Shown here: positions 12,801 to 25,089 of the stretch, one piece after another | Layout of the letters: every line of letters starts with the position of its first letter | Numbering within the stretch: the stretch's first letter is position 1 | Source of the DNA: Begonia masoniana | Taxonomy: Eukaryota; Streptophyta; Magnoliopsida; Cucurbitales; Begoniaceae | DNA: 64,000 bases | Reading direction: 5' to 3' | NCBI GenBank assembly: GCA_022432975.1 | Contig: CM039504.1 | Location: 2,081,459-2,145,458, forward strand | Notes under the pieces: model-generated | Told to the model about the DNA's origin: nothing | Databases searched by the model: none | What the model saw: the letters and a program-made list of their open reading frames with translations, nothing else | Position numbers and translations under genes: made by a program

Positions 12801-14163
12801 AATAATTAGAGACGGAGAGGAGAGAGAAGCGAGGCACATGAACGAGGAAGGGAGGAGGAAGGAGGAAGGACGAGGAAGAGTTTTACGGGCAATTTTGACT
12901 GCATCGCTCTCTTCTCTTTGTAAAGATCATACGCTCTGTCTCCTCCTCCTGTGATGGCTCTGGATTTTTTATTATCCTCCTCATTTCCATCGCACTTCTT
13001 GCTTTCATCGACTTGAAGAAGAAGACGAGCAACGGGAGGACTAACGTCGTTGACTGGTGTAGAGGAATTGCCTTTTCTGTCCGATGCATATTTATGGATT
13101 TGCATTTCTCTACCAGGTATTTTATGAATTTTCGTGAATTTTTCGCAGTTGCTGAATCCTTCGGGATTTTTATAGGTTTTTCGAGATCCTAATATGCGAA
13201 GCAGCAGATTTGTATTTGTTTGGCCAAACCAACGTTGATCCCTTTCCGAATACATCTGTCAAATATAATTGCTGTATTCGTTTCTTTTTTTTCTCAGCTT
13301 GCCACTTTTTAATTTGGGCAAGAAGGGTGATTCAGATCTCAATTATCATTCTGTGTCACTCCGCCACTTTATTTACTTTATTTGCATTTCATAACCCATT
13401 GACATAGTTTCTTCAGCACAGAAACAACTTCATGCCCTAGAGTTCATCTTTAGGCAGTATTTCATCATTTTTTTTTTCCACTGCGCATTTGTGCAGATAA
13501 TGTCTTCTGTCGAAACTTTAAATTTAGCTTTGTCTGGATGTCACAATGTTAAAAACTATAATAAATCATTTCAATTGAAGAAATTGGATTATATTTGGAA
13601 TTCTCTGATTTGTTTATGGGCTTTCTTCTTTGTTGCATTAATCAAAATTCCTCTTCGTTGGTATCTTATAAATGTTTTGTAATTGAGGGTCACTCGGCGT
13701 CAGGGATAAATCATTTAGCATCGATAAAAATGTTGTTAAAAAGTTATCTGATGTGTCATAATGTCATTGTTTGAGTAAATTAACGTCAGCAGGTATGATA
13801 TAAGGTGGTTGGCATATTTTTATGAAATCTCACAAAGAAAGCTTTGCTGCAGTATGTGGACATATTGACGTGATTTATATACATTTCTATTATCTGTTTC
13901 ATTTTATCAACACGTTAATGAAACCACTGAATAACCTAATGATAGCTTTTTGGGATGTATCTAATATGCTTTTGAGGTGTAAGCTGTATTTCATGCATTA
14001 ATTTTTTTGCTAATAATCACGGAATCTTTGCATGCCTCGTGTTTAACATGGCTTTTTCTATTGTCCATGTCACAGTAACTAGGTTTTTTTGAGGTTTCTG
14101 CTTACGCTCTCCACAATACTTCACAAAAGACAAGTGGAACTTGGATTCCAGAGCGCTATAAAA
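12800..14163 (+). promoter_or_regulatory. Probable 5' leader with leader intron of the GNOM-type gene
   Basis: Coding evidence starts only at 14164. Upstream there is a GA/CT-rich, leader-like stretch (about 12810-13116) ending in a good donor (TACCAG|GTAT at 13117). A pyrimidine-rich acceptor (CACAG at 14071-14075) lies 88 bases before the ATG. A leader intron of about 960 bases is therefore likely. This is inferred from splice-like signals only. Confidence 0.4.
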
Positions 14164-17100
14164 ATGGGCCGTTTAAAGCTGCCAACTGGTATCAATGCGA
14201 TTGAGGAAGAGCCTGAGGAGTGGGATGTCATGAATTCCAGTAAAAATACCTTAGCTTGCATGATTAATTCAGAAGTGGGTGCTGTATTGGCAGTCATGCG
14301 AAGAAATGTAAGGTGGGGTGGCCGTTTTATGTCTGGTGATGATCAGCTGGAGCACTCTTTGATTCAGTCACTGAAAGCTTTAAGGAAACAAATATTTTCA
14401 TGGCAGCATCCATGGCATACAATTAACCCCGCTGTGTATCTACAACCATTTCTTGATGTGATTCGATCCGATGAAACTGGTGCACCAATCACTGGTGTTG
14501 CTTTGTCTTCAGTTTATAAGATCTTGACCCTCGATATGATTGATCAAAACACATCTAATGTAGGAGATGCTGTGCAATTGGTTGTTGATGCTGTTACTAG
14601 CTGTAGATTTCAAGTGACAGATGCTGGATCTGAAGAAATGGTGTTGATGAAGATACTGCAGGTTCTTTTGGCTTGTATGAAAAACAAAGCATCTGTTATG
14701 TTGAGTAACCAGCATGTATGCACTATTGTAAACACTTGTTTCCGAATAGTTCATCAAGCTGGAAATAAAGGCGAGTTATTGCAACGAGTAGCTCGTCACA
14801 CAGTGCAGGAGATTGTTAGGTGTATTTTTTCACATCTTGCAGATATTGAAAATACAGAACATGCACTGGTAAATGGCACCAGCACCATATCGCAAGAGGT
14901 ATGAAACTTCAAGGCACTTTGCTTATTGCTGCTCTCTAAAAGACCTTTTTTCTTGTAACTCTATTGGTTGGTGCCTTGCTTGAATTGCAACGAGTGAAAA
15001 AGAAAAGAGATTGTCTGAAAGGAAAAGTAGAGTGGACATTTGACATAGTAAATTGTCCTTAATTATTGAATAAATATCGGTTATCTATCAAATTCTTAGG
15101 AGGATTGTCATTGGTGAATCACTTAATTCAAACATTTCTGGTTCTGGTATTTTTTTTACTTTTTCCTTTCAAAACTTTGTTGGAAGTTTACTTCGCTCAA
15201 GCTAAAATGACCTGAGAAAAGCATTTGTTGGCTTAGATCTAAATACATTGGTTATTAAAAAGTTTATTGCCAAGCATTGCATTGTTTATCACAAACTTTA
15301 TGTGGGACTTATATTGTGGAATGAATAAAGTCTGAGATCTGTACTCTAAAGTGTCGTTTAGGCTCTGTTTGATTATTGTGAAGAATGTGTTTTGTTTGCA
15401 ATTAAGACATATTAGTAAGCTGCTTGACATGTTTTATAAGTTGCAGTAATAGATCGTAGCGCAACCAATGAGACTTAGACCAAGTAGAATGTTCTATTTC
15501 TTATGAATGTACAGATCTTTTCTATTCCTCTTTTGCAGATCGGTGGCCAAAACAATGATTATGCTTTGGGGAATAGACAACTGGAAAATGGCAACACAGG
15601 TGCTGACTTTGATGGACCACCATCATCCAACAATATTTCTTCTAATATTTCAACAGACTTGGTGTCTTCTATGATGGATGAAAATGCACTAGGGGGTGGT
15701 GGGAAGGAGGGAGTTCCATTTGACTTGCATCTCACGACAGAACCGTATGGAGTCCCCTGCATGGTGGAGATATTCCGATTCTTGTGTTCATTGTTGAATG
15801 TTGTTGAGCATATGGAGGAAATGGGTCCAAGGTCAAATACTATGGCATTTGATGAAGATGTACCTCTTTTTGCTTTGGGTTTGATCAATTCCGCAATAGA
15901 ATTGGGCGGGTCTTCCTTTTCCCATCATCCAAGGTTATTAAGTTTGATACAAGATGAGTTGTTCCGGAATCTAATGCAATTTGGTTTGTCAATGAGTCCT
16001 CTTATCCTTTCAACTGTCTGCAGCATTGTTCTCAACCTATATCATCATCTGCGCTCTGAGCTTAAATTGCAGCTTGAGGCTTTTTTTTCTTGTGTAATTT
16101 TGAGACTTGCGCAGAGCAGATATGGATCTTCATACCAGCAGCAGGAAGTTGCCATGGAAGCCCTCGTTGACTTCTGCAGACAGAAAACATTTATGGTAGA
16201 GATGTATGCTAATTTAGATTGTGACATCACTTGTACCAATGTCTTTGAGGACCTTGCCAATCTTCTTTCTAAGAGTGCATTTCCTGTCAACTGCCCTTTG
16301 TCTTCAATGCACATTCTCGCATTAGATGGTCTCATTGCTGTTATTCAGGGTATGGCAGAAAGAATTGGTAATGGGATGGTTGGTTTGGAATGCCATCCTG
16401 TGCATCTTGAGGAGTTTACTCCATTCTGGATGGTGAAATGCGATAATTATAGTGATCCCAATAACTGGGTTCCATTTGTCCGTCGTAGGAAATACATCAA
16501 GAGGAGGTTGATGATTGGAGCTGATCATTTCAATCGTGATCCCAAAAAAGGGCTAGAGTTTCTTCAAGGAACTCATCTCTTACCTGACAAACTTGATCCC
16601 CAAAGCGTGGCATGTTTTTTCAGATACACTGCTGGTTTGGATAAGAATCTTGTGGGGGATTTTTTAGGTAATCATGATGAATTTTGTGTTCAGGTACTTC
16701 ATGAATTTGCTGGTACATTTGATTTCCAAGACATGAATTTGGATACTGCATTACGGCTTTTTTTAGAAACATTTAGGCTTCCAGGAGAATCGCAAAAGAT
16801 ACAAAGGGTGCTCGAGGCATTTTCAGAAAGATATTATGAACAGTCACCTCAGGTTCTTGCAAACAAGGATGCTGCTCTGCTGTTATCTTATTCTATAATA
16901 ATGCTCAATACAGATCAGCACAATGTCCAAGTGAAGAAAAAGATGACAGAAGAAGATTTCATTAGAAATAGCAGGCACATAAACGGAGGCAATGATCTCC
17001 CTCGTGAGTTCTTATCTGAATTGTATCACTCCATTTGTAAGAATGAGATACGCACCACCCCTGAACAAGGTATTGGTTTTCCTGAAATGACCCCAAGCCG

Positions 17101-19213
17101 TTGGATCGATTTGATGCACAAGTCCAAGAAAACTGCCCCATTCATTGTTTCAGATTCTAGAGCCTACCTTGATCATGATATGTTTGCTATAATGTCAGGG
17201 CCAACAATTGCTGCTATATCTGTGGTGTTTGATCATGCAGAACATGAAGAGGTTTACCAAACATGTATTGATGGATTTTTAGCTGTTGCAAAGATCTCCG
17301 CTTGTCATCATCTGGAAGATGTGCTTGATGATCTTGTTGTATCCCTCTGTAAGTTCACAACGCTCTTGAATCCATCATCTGTTGAAGAACCTGTACTAGC
17401 TTTTGGTGATGATACGAAAGCAAGAATGGCTACTGTGACGGTTTTCACAATTGCAAATAGGTACGGTGACTACATTCGTACTGGTTGGAGAAATATATTA
17501 GATTGCATATTGAGATTACACAAGCTTGGCCTGCTTCCAGCTCGTGTGGCCAGTGATGCTGCTGAAGAATCTGAACTTTGTGCAGACACAAGCCAGGGAA
17601 AGCCTATTACAAGTTCTTTATCTGCAGCTCATATGCAATCAATCGGTACTCCTAGGAGATCCTCTGGATTAATGGGCCGATTCAGTCAGCTATTATCTCT
17701 CGACACGGAGGAGCCAAGATCGCAACCCACCGAACAGCAACTTGCTGCTCATCAGCGAACCCTGCAGACTATTCAAAAGTGCCATATTGACAGCATATTC
17801 ACTGAGAGCAAATTTTTGCAAGCAGAATCTCTACTGCATTTAGCACGAGCCCTCATATGGGCAGCAGGGCGGCCCCAAAAGGGAGGCAGCTCTCCTGAGG
17901 ACGAAGATACTGCAGTCTTCTGTCTAGAGTTGCTTATTGCAATTACACTGAATAACAGGGACAGGATCGTGCTTCTTTGGCAAGGTGTTTATGAGCACAT
18001 ATCAAACATTGTGCAGTCAACAGTCATGCCCTGTGCCCTGGTAGAGAAGGCTGTTTTTGGACTCCTTAGGATTTGCCAGCGGTTACTTCCATATAAAGAA
18101 AACCTTGCTGATGAGCTTTTGAGGTCACTACAACTTGTCTTAAAGCTTGATGCCCGAGTAGCGGATGCATATTGTGAGCAAATTACACAGGAAGTTAGTC
18201 GACTTGTTAAAGCAAATGCCTCACACATTAAATCACCATCAGGGTGGCGCACAATATCAGCCTTGCTTTCTATAACGGCTCGGCACCCTGAAGCTTCTGA
18301 GGCAGGATTTGATGCATTGTCTTTTATCATGTCGGATGGACTCCACTTGTTGCCAGCCAATTATGTTCTGTGTGTAGATGCCGCAAGACAGTTTGCCGAG
18401 TCTCGTGTTGGACAGGCAGAGCGTTCCTTACGTGCACTGGATCTTATGGGTGGGTCTATTGACTGTTTAGCACGTTGGGCATTGGATGGTAAGGAAGCAG
18501 TGGGCGAGGAAGAGGCTGTTAAAATTTCTCATGATATTGGCGAGATGTGGTTCAGGCTTGTACAGGGTCTGAGAAAGGTTTGTTTGGACCAGAGAGAAGA
18601 GGTCAGAAATCACGCTCTTATATCCTTGCAAAAGTGCTTGACTGGTGTTTACCATGTCCACCTTCCACACAGTTTCTGGTTACAGTGTTTTGACCTAGTT
18701 ATCTTCACTATGCTTGATGACTTGCTTGAGATTGCTCAGGCTCAGAAGGATTTTAGGAACATGGAAGGAACACTGATCCTTGCAATTAAACTCTTGTCTC
18801 GAGTGTTCGTACAGCTACTCCAGGATCTTTCGCAGTTAACTACTTTCTGCAAACTATGGCTTGGCGTTCTATCCCGAATGGAAAAATACATAAAGGCCAA
18901 AGTTAGAGGAAAGAAAAGCGAGAGGCTTCTTGAGATGGTACCGGAGCTTCTTAAGAATATGTTGATCCTTATGAAGACCAAGGGCTTGTTAGTTCAAAGA
19001 AGTGCGCTAGGTGGAGATAGTTTGTGGGAACTCACATGGCTCCACGTCAACACCATTTCCCCATCATTGCAATCTGAGGTTTTCCCTGATCAAGATTCAG
19101 ACCCATCGGAGCATAAACAACAAGAAACAGTTGAGGATCCTGCTTCCGATGATTTGAAATCTGACCCCCCACGTGAAGTGGTGGGTTCTGAAGGTGTTGA
19201 ATCTGGGGGATAG
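14164..19213 (+). CDS. GNOM: ARF guanine-nucleotide exchange factor, GNOM type (large Sec7/GBF1 class)
   Basis: Two coding exons, 14164-14898 and 15539-19213, join in phase to 1469 residues (Arabidopsis GNOM has 1451). The N-terminus reads MGRLKLPTGINAIEEEPEEWD, followed by the DCB region (MRRNVRWGGR, FLDVIRSDETGAPIT). The HUS box (NCD..DPNNWVPFVRRRKY) precedes the Sec7 domain at about residues 577-765. The catalytic glutamate is residue 662 (FRLPGESQKIQR), matching GNOM Glu658. Long HDS regions follow, including TPRRSSGLMGRFSQLLSLD and RMEKYIKAKVRGKKS. GNOM-class GEFs load GTP on ARF1 at Golgi/endosomal membranes and, in Arabidopsis, support PIN recycling and polarity. Met700 (SIIMLNTDQHN) corresponds to GNOM Met696, the residue that goes with brefeldin A sensitivity. 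The frame is intact. GNL1 is the nearest alternative; the high identity over the Sec7 domain and C-terminal half favours GNOM. Confidence 0.97.
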
Positions 19214-20105
19214 GTTTTTTGAGTTACAAAGTAAGTAATGTTTGTTAATGCATGTTTAGAAGCACGAAATATGGTCCATCGCCATTGCCAGAACTTCTGA
19301 TATAGCATAGCAGTCTTAAATTGGGTTGGGATTTCTGTATGCATTGTTGAATGATGAATAGAATCCTTGTTTGGAGACACAACCATCCTCTTCAGTCTTC
19401 TCCCTTGTGTGTTCTTGCAGCGTACTTTACAGGTATAGCAATTGTTTTTATGGACGCCATTATAGATTTCGAAAGTCCTTGTGAGAGTTTTATGTTTTGG
19501 AGGGGCAGAAATATTCATCCAAATTTGCCTATTTCTTTTCATATAAATTTGCATTAGCCTGTTGCTTCTGAGTGGTTCTTCTCCACCAAATTGAGTCATG
19601 ATGCTCTCTTCCGACATCTCTTGGTTTATTCCACTACCCACAGCATCTTCTAAACTGCATAAACCATTGTCATGTGCAGCTGTAGTTTGATCGAAGAAAT
19701 GAAAGATCGAAATTGGCAAAATGGGTAAAATAATGAAAAATGTTACTTTTATTTTCTAAAATATTTTGATGTGTTAAATAATTATTGATGAAATTAATGT
19801 ATAATTTTATAATAAATTAACTATTTATAAAAAAAGAAAAATGTTAAATACGAGAAAACGCAGCGTTACGGATCGTTCTTCTTGTTTCTGATTTCCGTCA
19901 GTCAAGTCTTCGAATTCATTCACGGAGAGAAATGGAATCTTGCTCCCTGTAAAAGACGGGACATCTCCTCTTTCTTGTAATTACTGTTCCCTTGATCCTT
20001 CCTCCTTGCACATTTATTATTCTTTCTGTTCGATCCTTGATTTTCGATCTGCAAGTTTTCGTGAGAATCGTATCAAAGGGTTTTTTACGGGTTCGGTCGG
20101 GCGAA
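19214..20105. other. Spacer between GNOM-type and VTI12-like genes
   Basis: It contains the 3' UTR of the upstream gene and, after an AT-rich stretch (19730-19850), the leader of the v-SNARE gene. No separate gene is supported. Confidence 0.6.
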
Positions 20106-21913
20106 ATGAGCGAGGTATTCGAAGGCTATGAACGCCAGTACTGCGAGCTCTCTGCTGGAATTTCTCTCAAATGTAACTCCTGCTCGGCCGCTGATCCAGG
20201 TATTAGATCATTAATATTAGAACTTCTTCTTCTGTTTCGTTTGCTTGCTGAGATTTCTGGGGTACCATCAAGATGAAAGCAAGCCGCTTTGCAGTTTTAT
20301 CTTCAAACTTTGACAATCTATAGTGTCTATTTATTAATTTATCTGTTTGAGTGATACCCTGCATGAAATTTTTTATGTGTATTTTTGTTTTAGATTTCGG
20401 GTCATGAATTTACATTGTGCTAAAGGCCTATCAATGCTTACGTTGACAATCCATGGTGTCTATCTATTAATTTATCTATTTGGGTGACACATGCTGCACG
20501 AAATTTGTATGTGTAGTATTGTTTTGGATTGTGGTTATGAATTTGCATTGTGCCAGAGATGTATCAATGCTTATTTTGCGAGAGATTATACTTCTCAACG
20601 TTCTTTATTAAGTTATAGACTAATGGAATTGCGAATTTGGTACCTTTTTTTGGTTGAATATAATTGCAGGGCAGAAGGAGAAATTAGTTTCTGAGATTAA
20701 GGCTGGGTTAGGTGATGGTGATATTTTGGTACGCGTTTAACATTTTATTTTTCGGTGAGAAGGAGAAGTTGTACAGTTTTATTTTTTTTGGCAATGTTTT
20801 TAGTATGATCTTTTTGGTTTGGTCAGATTCGTAAAATGGATCTTGAGGCTAGAAGTTTGCAGCCAAGTACAAAGGCTATGCTTCTTGCTAAGTTAAGAGA
20901 ATACAAAGTTGATCTCAACAACTTAAAAAAGGAATTTAAGAGATTGACATCACCGAATGCCGATCAAGCTGCTCGGGAAGAATTGTTGAAATCTGCAGCA
21001 ACAGATGCACATCTGGTTAGTCTTGATCACACATCTACTGTCGTTAATGAAATTTCTCCGCTTGCTTAATGGAGATTTTATTAGCATATTTTTCTGTGTT
21101 GTAAGTGTCTATTAAGGGAAAGATTAATTAGAAAAGAGAGTGAACTATTAAAGATTTACCTAGGGAGAAACTATAAAGCAAATTAATTCATCCATCACCA
21201 CCAAGTTGGAACACGAAAAACATTGCTGCGTGTAAGGTTTCGCGTGAAGGTTATAATTTTTGTCTATATTGATCTTGCATATAATTATCCTGCATTTCTG
21301 GTAATTAATTCTTTCTGCTTTTGAATTTATGTAATGGTCTTTTGGTCTATATACTTGGAATTCAAATCTGAAGATGGCATCAGAACCAATCTGATCCGAG
21401 TATTTGTTGATATTAGAATATTTCGCACTCTCTCTAGTTATTGCTTATTTGCTAGTCTCTTTCGTTAATTAGTAAAATTCAATATAAATTCAGGCCTCTT
21501 CCGAACAAAGAGAAAGAATGGCGATGTCTATAGAAAGAATAAATCAGTCAAGTGACAGAATAATGGAGAGTAGAAGAACTATGCTGGAGACCGAAGAGCT
21601 CGGTGTGTCAATCCTTCAAGACTTGCATCAGCAGCGAGAAACTCTCCTGCATTCCCATAATAAAGTATGTTCTTAACAAGTTTCTTCCCTGCCTGACCCG
21701 CATTTGTGTCCAAATAATTCATGTAATGGACGTTGGCTAAAACTCTTTTCTTTGTTCCAGCTCCATGGGGTAGATGACGCCATTGATAAAAGCAAAAAGG
21801 TTCTGACAACCATGTCCCGGAGAATTTCCCAAAATAAAATGATTATCGGGGCGATAATCGGAGCTCTGGTATTTGCAATTATCGTTGTTCTATATATTAA
21901 GATTGCCCATTGA
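20106..21913 (+). CDS. VTI12: Qb-SNARE of the VTI1 family, VTI12-like
   Basis: Five exons, 20106-20199, 20670-20728, 20827-21015, 21494-21664 and 21761-21913, join in phase to 221 residues, the normal size for plant VTI1 proteins. The N-terminus MSEVFEGYERQYCELSAG begins the three-helix domain. IRKMDLEARSLQPSTKAM and REYKVDLNNLKKEFKRL follow. The SNARE motif runs through RTMLETEELGVSILQDLHQQR and LHGVDDAIDKSKKVLTTMSRR, and a C-terminal membrane anchor (about residues 198-219) ends in YIKIAH. EFKRL and LHGVDDAIDKSKKVL are closer to VTI12 than to VTI11. The family drives fusion at the trans-Golgi network, prevacuole and vacuole. The start is fixed by the conserved N-terminus. No lesion is seen. 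Confidence 0.93.
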
Positions 21914-22534
21914 TGGATAAATTTCTGGTTGGATCATCCTTTACAGACTCCCTCTTGTTCTACTTGATTGTATAAATGGTCATTGATCATGTATATTTGT
22001 GTCGCCTACCATATTAGTGTACTTGCTCAATCAGACATTATCTCCTGAATATCTGTTTGTGATGATTTTCGCATTTATGAAACAAAATTAATGATCAAAC
22101 AGGTCTCTAGACCGCCCTTATTTGATTTATCTGCAAATAACTTGATCTTGGAAGGAACAGAAGAAACCAAACCTGTGGTACAGACCTGTCCCACCCAATG
22201 GGTAATGATTGATTGATTACCCACGAGTCATTGTTGTTGAAAATGTTTTAAAAATGGTTTGCAATGTTTGAATTGAACAAAAAGTTGAATGTTGGAAATA
22301 GTTTTAAAGTTGGTTTGAAATGTTACGAGTATTCAATAAGACATTAAAAGCTCTGGATTTCACACCAAAAATGTGCGCTGGATTGAAGATGACGGAGACC
22401 AATACAGTTTTCCCGGCCAACTCTCACAAATTCGATTACCAGCCTAACATCCAGACCTTAAGTGGGCATTGGTAATACCAATAGCTTCTGTTCTAGAGAG
22501 AGAAAGTTGGACGTTTTCCATTTCTAGAGAGAGA
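21914..22534. other. 3' flank of VTI12-like gene, no further gene
   Basis: 3' UTR-like and AT-rich sequence followed by the GA-rich lead-in to the tandem repeat. No coding evidence. Confidence 0.5.
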
Positions 22535-23106
22535 AAGCCCACTCCTCCGTGTGCACGTTACCCAATGTTCACACCACACCCAGTCTCTCTCCTCATTTTA
22601 GAGAGAGAGAAGTGTTCCCACTCCTCCGTGTGCACGTTACCCAATGTTCACACCACACCCAGTCTCTCTCCTCATTTTAGAGAGAGAAAGTAGACAAATC
22701 CTAGAGGTGTTACGGCCCGGTTTTTGGTGTCATGTCTCAGACCTTGGCATTCGATAACTTGTCGGCTTGTGCAGATGGTGAAGTGTTCCCACTCCTCCGT
22801 GTGCACGTTACCCAATGTTCACACCACACCCAGTCTCTCTCCTCATTTTAGAGAGAGAAAGTAGACAAATCCTAGAGGTGTTACGGCCCGGTTTTTGGTG
22901 TCATGTCTCAGACCTTGGCATTCGATAACTTGTCGGCTTGTGCAGATGGTGAAGTGTTCCCACTCCTCCGTGTGCACGTTACCCAATGTTCACACCACAC
23001 CCAGTCTCTCTCCTCATTTTAGAGAGAGAAAGTAGACAAATCCTAGAGGTGTTACGGCCCGGTTTTTGGTGTCATGTCTCAGACCTTGGCATTCGATAAC
23101 TTGTCG
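22535..23106. repeat. Tandem repeat: three 171-bp copies plus a 77-bp partial copy
   Basis: Units starting GTGTTCCCACTCC begin at 22612, 22783 and 22954, exactly 171 bases apart and nearly identical. A partial copy (22535-22611) carries only the CCCACTCCTCCG to GAGAGAGA part. The last unit ends at about 23106, where TTGTCGGC continues into single-copy sequence. Each unit holds an ATG frame starting MSQTLAFDNLSA; in the inner units it runs to a TAG near the next GAGAGA tract. The array is far too short to be a centromeric satellite. Confidence 0.93.
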
Positions 23107-23265
23107 GCCTATAAACTGGTTGAAGGTTTACCGGTTGATAACAATGGCGGGTTTTATGCATTTCAGAGGTCTTTCAAAGAGAGAATGATATATCGAGGGT
23201 CGAAGTGCTCACCCACTTGGAATTGCAGCTCGAAACTCGTGCTTCGCTCTGATAAACCGTTTTAA
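23074..23265 (+). other. Unidentified 63-codon open frame emerging from the tandem repeat
   Basis: It starts with MSQTLAFDNLSA inside the third repeat unit and continues into unique sequence (YKLVEGLPVDNNGG, then RSFKERMIYRG), ending at 23265. I recognise no family. The composition is protein-like and not obviously low-complexity, and a possible acceptor or donor (GCATTTCAG) lies inside it. It could be the first exon of an unknown gene or a remnant. Confidence 0.2.
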
Positions 23266-23269
23266 TTTT

Positions 23270-24144
23270 GCAGGGAAGACCAAAAAAAGGTTCGCTGTAC
23301 TTCTGCAAAACTTGCTTCAGAAAATTTGGCAGCAGTGCTCTTTCGTTTTTATATTACGCCAGATTGTCCTCGAGTCCGTTATCGTACGCCGCAGAGACTG
23401 TTGATATGTAAGTTCAGAAGACAAGCTTTGTACGAGAAGGAAGACGAGAAGGAAGAGACGCAGAAACACTTGCCATTCTTGTACTTTCTGACTGTGAAAG
23501 TAATAATAGAGAGCATAATTAAAGTTAAAGTTGTAACTTTGTCCAACCGGGGAGATTCGCGTTGTTAGGTATAGCAGCAAGAAGTCCTGGCAAAGAACTT
23601 CCAGATGCTTTTCCCAAGCTTCCGTTTGCTGGACTTGATTTGGCGAATTTTGATATTTTGATGTCACTTTCACTCTTTGAAGTTGGTTTTCTCCGTCTGT
23701 GTTACTGGAAATTTCCTGGATCTGATGCACTCTTAGTGTTTACTGAAGTATTAGGGTTTTTTGTTTCAAGAAACAAAGATCCTATTGTTTTAGGTCAGCT
23801 GGTTTAGTCGGTTAGATTGAAAGAGATAAGGTGTTGGATTGTTTCGACGGACTAGATCTCAATCTTCGAGCGGCGAGATAAAAGGGGGTAAGAACAGGAA
23901 GAAGAAGATAATATTGACCATCGAGAGAATTCCCTGTTTTTGGTTTTTACCAGCAGCTGGCTTGCCTTCTAGCTCTCAATAGAATTGTCTTGTCATTACT
24001 CAATCATCATACAAGGACGAAGTGAAAGAAGTAGAGTCAAGATCAGAGAAGCTTCATTCGAAGAAGGGTTTACTCATACATCTCAGATTTCCTCCGAAGA
24101 AAAATCTTTTTTTTTTTTTATACAGTGAAAATATTGGAAGAATA
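23270..24144. other. Upstream region and leader of the AHL gene
   Basis: No coding motif is recognised. An in-frame ATG at 24022 would add 41 residues to the AHL protein, but this stretch does not look like the family N-terminus, which begins at the ATG at 24145. It is therefore treated as leader. Confidence 0.4.
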
Positions 24145-25089
24145 ATGGCGAATCGATGGTGGACGGGTAACGTAGCCATGAGAGGCGTGAACCCCATGTC
24201 TTCATCTCCTTCGTTTCAGATGAGAAACGCCGAAGAAGAGAGTGGAGGACTGAACAGGTTTGCACCGAGGAGAGAGCAAGAGCTATTCATGGATTCTCAC
24301 ACCAACTCAACCACTACGAACAGTAGCACGAGCAACCCCAACTCCACGCCTCGTAAACAATGCCTCCAGGACGAAGTTAGCCGGGAAAATTATCGGGAAA
24401 CTGAAGAACCAATCTCTGGCGGCGTTGAGATCGTCGAACTAGGTAGTACCAGTGGCAATCGCCGGCCTCGCGGGCGACCTCCAGGGTCCAAAAACAAGCC
24501 AAAACCACCAATCGTTGTCACTAAAGAAAGCCCAAATGCTCTCCGAAGCCACGTCTTGGAAATCAGCACGGGCAGTGACATTGTCGAGAGCATCTCCACC
24601 TTCGCCCAACGCCGCCACCGAGGAGTCTCCGTTCTAAGCGGCAGTGGCATTGTCACAAACGTCTCTTTCGGACAACCTGCTGCACCAAACGGAGTCATCA
24701 CTCTCCCTGGCAGATTTGAGATTTTGTCTCTATCTGGTGCGTTTTTACCTGCCCCGGCTCCTCCTGGAGCCACTGGACTGACGGTGTATTTAGCCGGAGG
24801 GCAAGGTCAGGTGGTGGGTGGAACAGTGGTGGGTTCGCTCATTGCTTCTGGTCCAGTTATGGTGATCGCAGCCACGTTTACTAATGCCACTTATGAGCGA
24901 TTGCCAATCGAAGATGAGCAGCCAAATGATGATCAGGCAGCCCAATTACAGACGCGATCAGTGTCTCAAAGCATGGGCGATCAACCTCTAATGGCCACCT
25001 ACAATATGCCGCCTCATTTGATACCAAATGGGCAGATGCCTTCTGATGTTTTCTGGGTTTCTCCTCCTCGCCCCCCTCCCTCTTACTGA
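24145..25089 (+). CDS. AT-hook motif nuclear-localised protein (AHL), clade A type I
   Basis: An intronless gene of 314 residues. It starts [10 protein letters not shown], like clade-A AHLs. The acidic and Asn/Ser/Thr-rich N-terminus is followed by a single type-I AT-hook ([18 protein letters not shown], about residues 110-127). The PPC/DUF296 domain (about residues 140-260) has [42 protein letters not shown] and [20 protein letters not shown]. The C-terminal tail carries [11 protein letters not shown]. AHLs bind AT-rich DNA in the minor groove and form trimers through the PPC domain; in Arabidopsis several modulate growth, flowering or senescence. Lack of introns is normal for this clade. 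The exact orthologue (AHL15 to AHL29 group) cannot be assigned. The frame is intact. Confidence 0.95.
   Translation: MANRWWTGNVAMRGVNPMSSSPSFQMRNAEEESGGLNRFAPRREQELFMDSHTNSTTTNSSTSNPNSTPRKQCLQDEVSRENYRETEEPISGGVEIVELGSTSGNRRPRGRPPGSKNKPKPPIVVTKESPNALRSHVLEISTGSDIVESISTFAQRRHRGVSVLSGSGIVTNVSFGQPAAPNGVITLPGRFEILSLSGAFLPAPAPPGATGLTVYLAGGQGQVVGGTVVGSLIASGPVMVIAATFTNATYERLPIEDEQPNDDQAAQLQTRSVSQSMGDQPLMATYNMPPHLIPNGQMPSDVFWVSPPRPPPSY

Noticed and set aside
22535..23106. 171-bp unit as a centromeric satellite
   Set aside because: Only about 3.5 copies, embedded between genes and overlapping an open frame.
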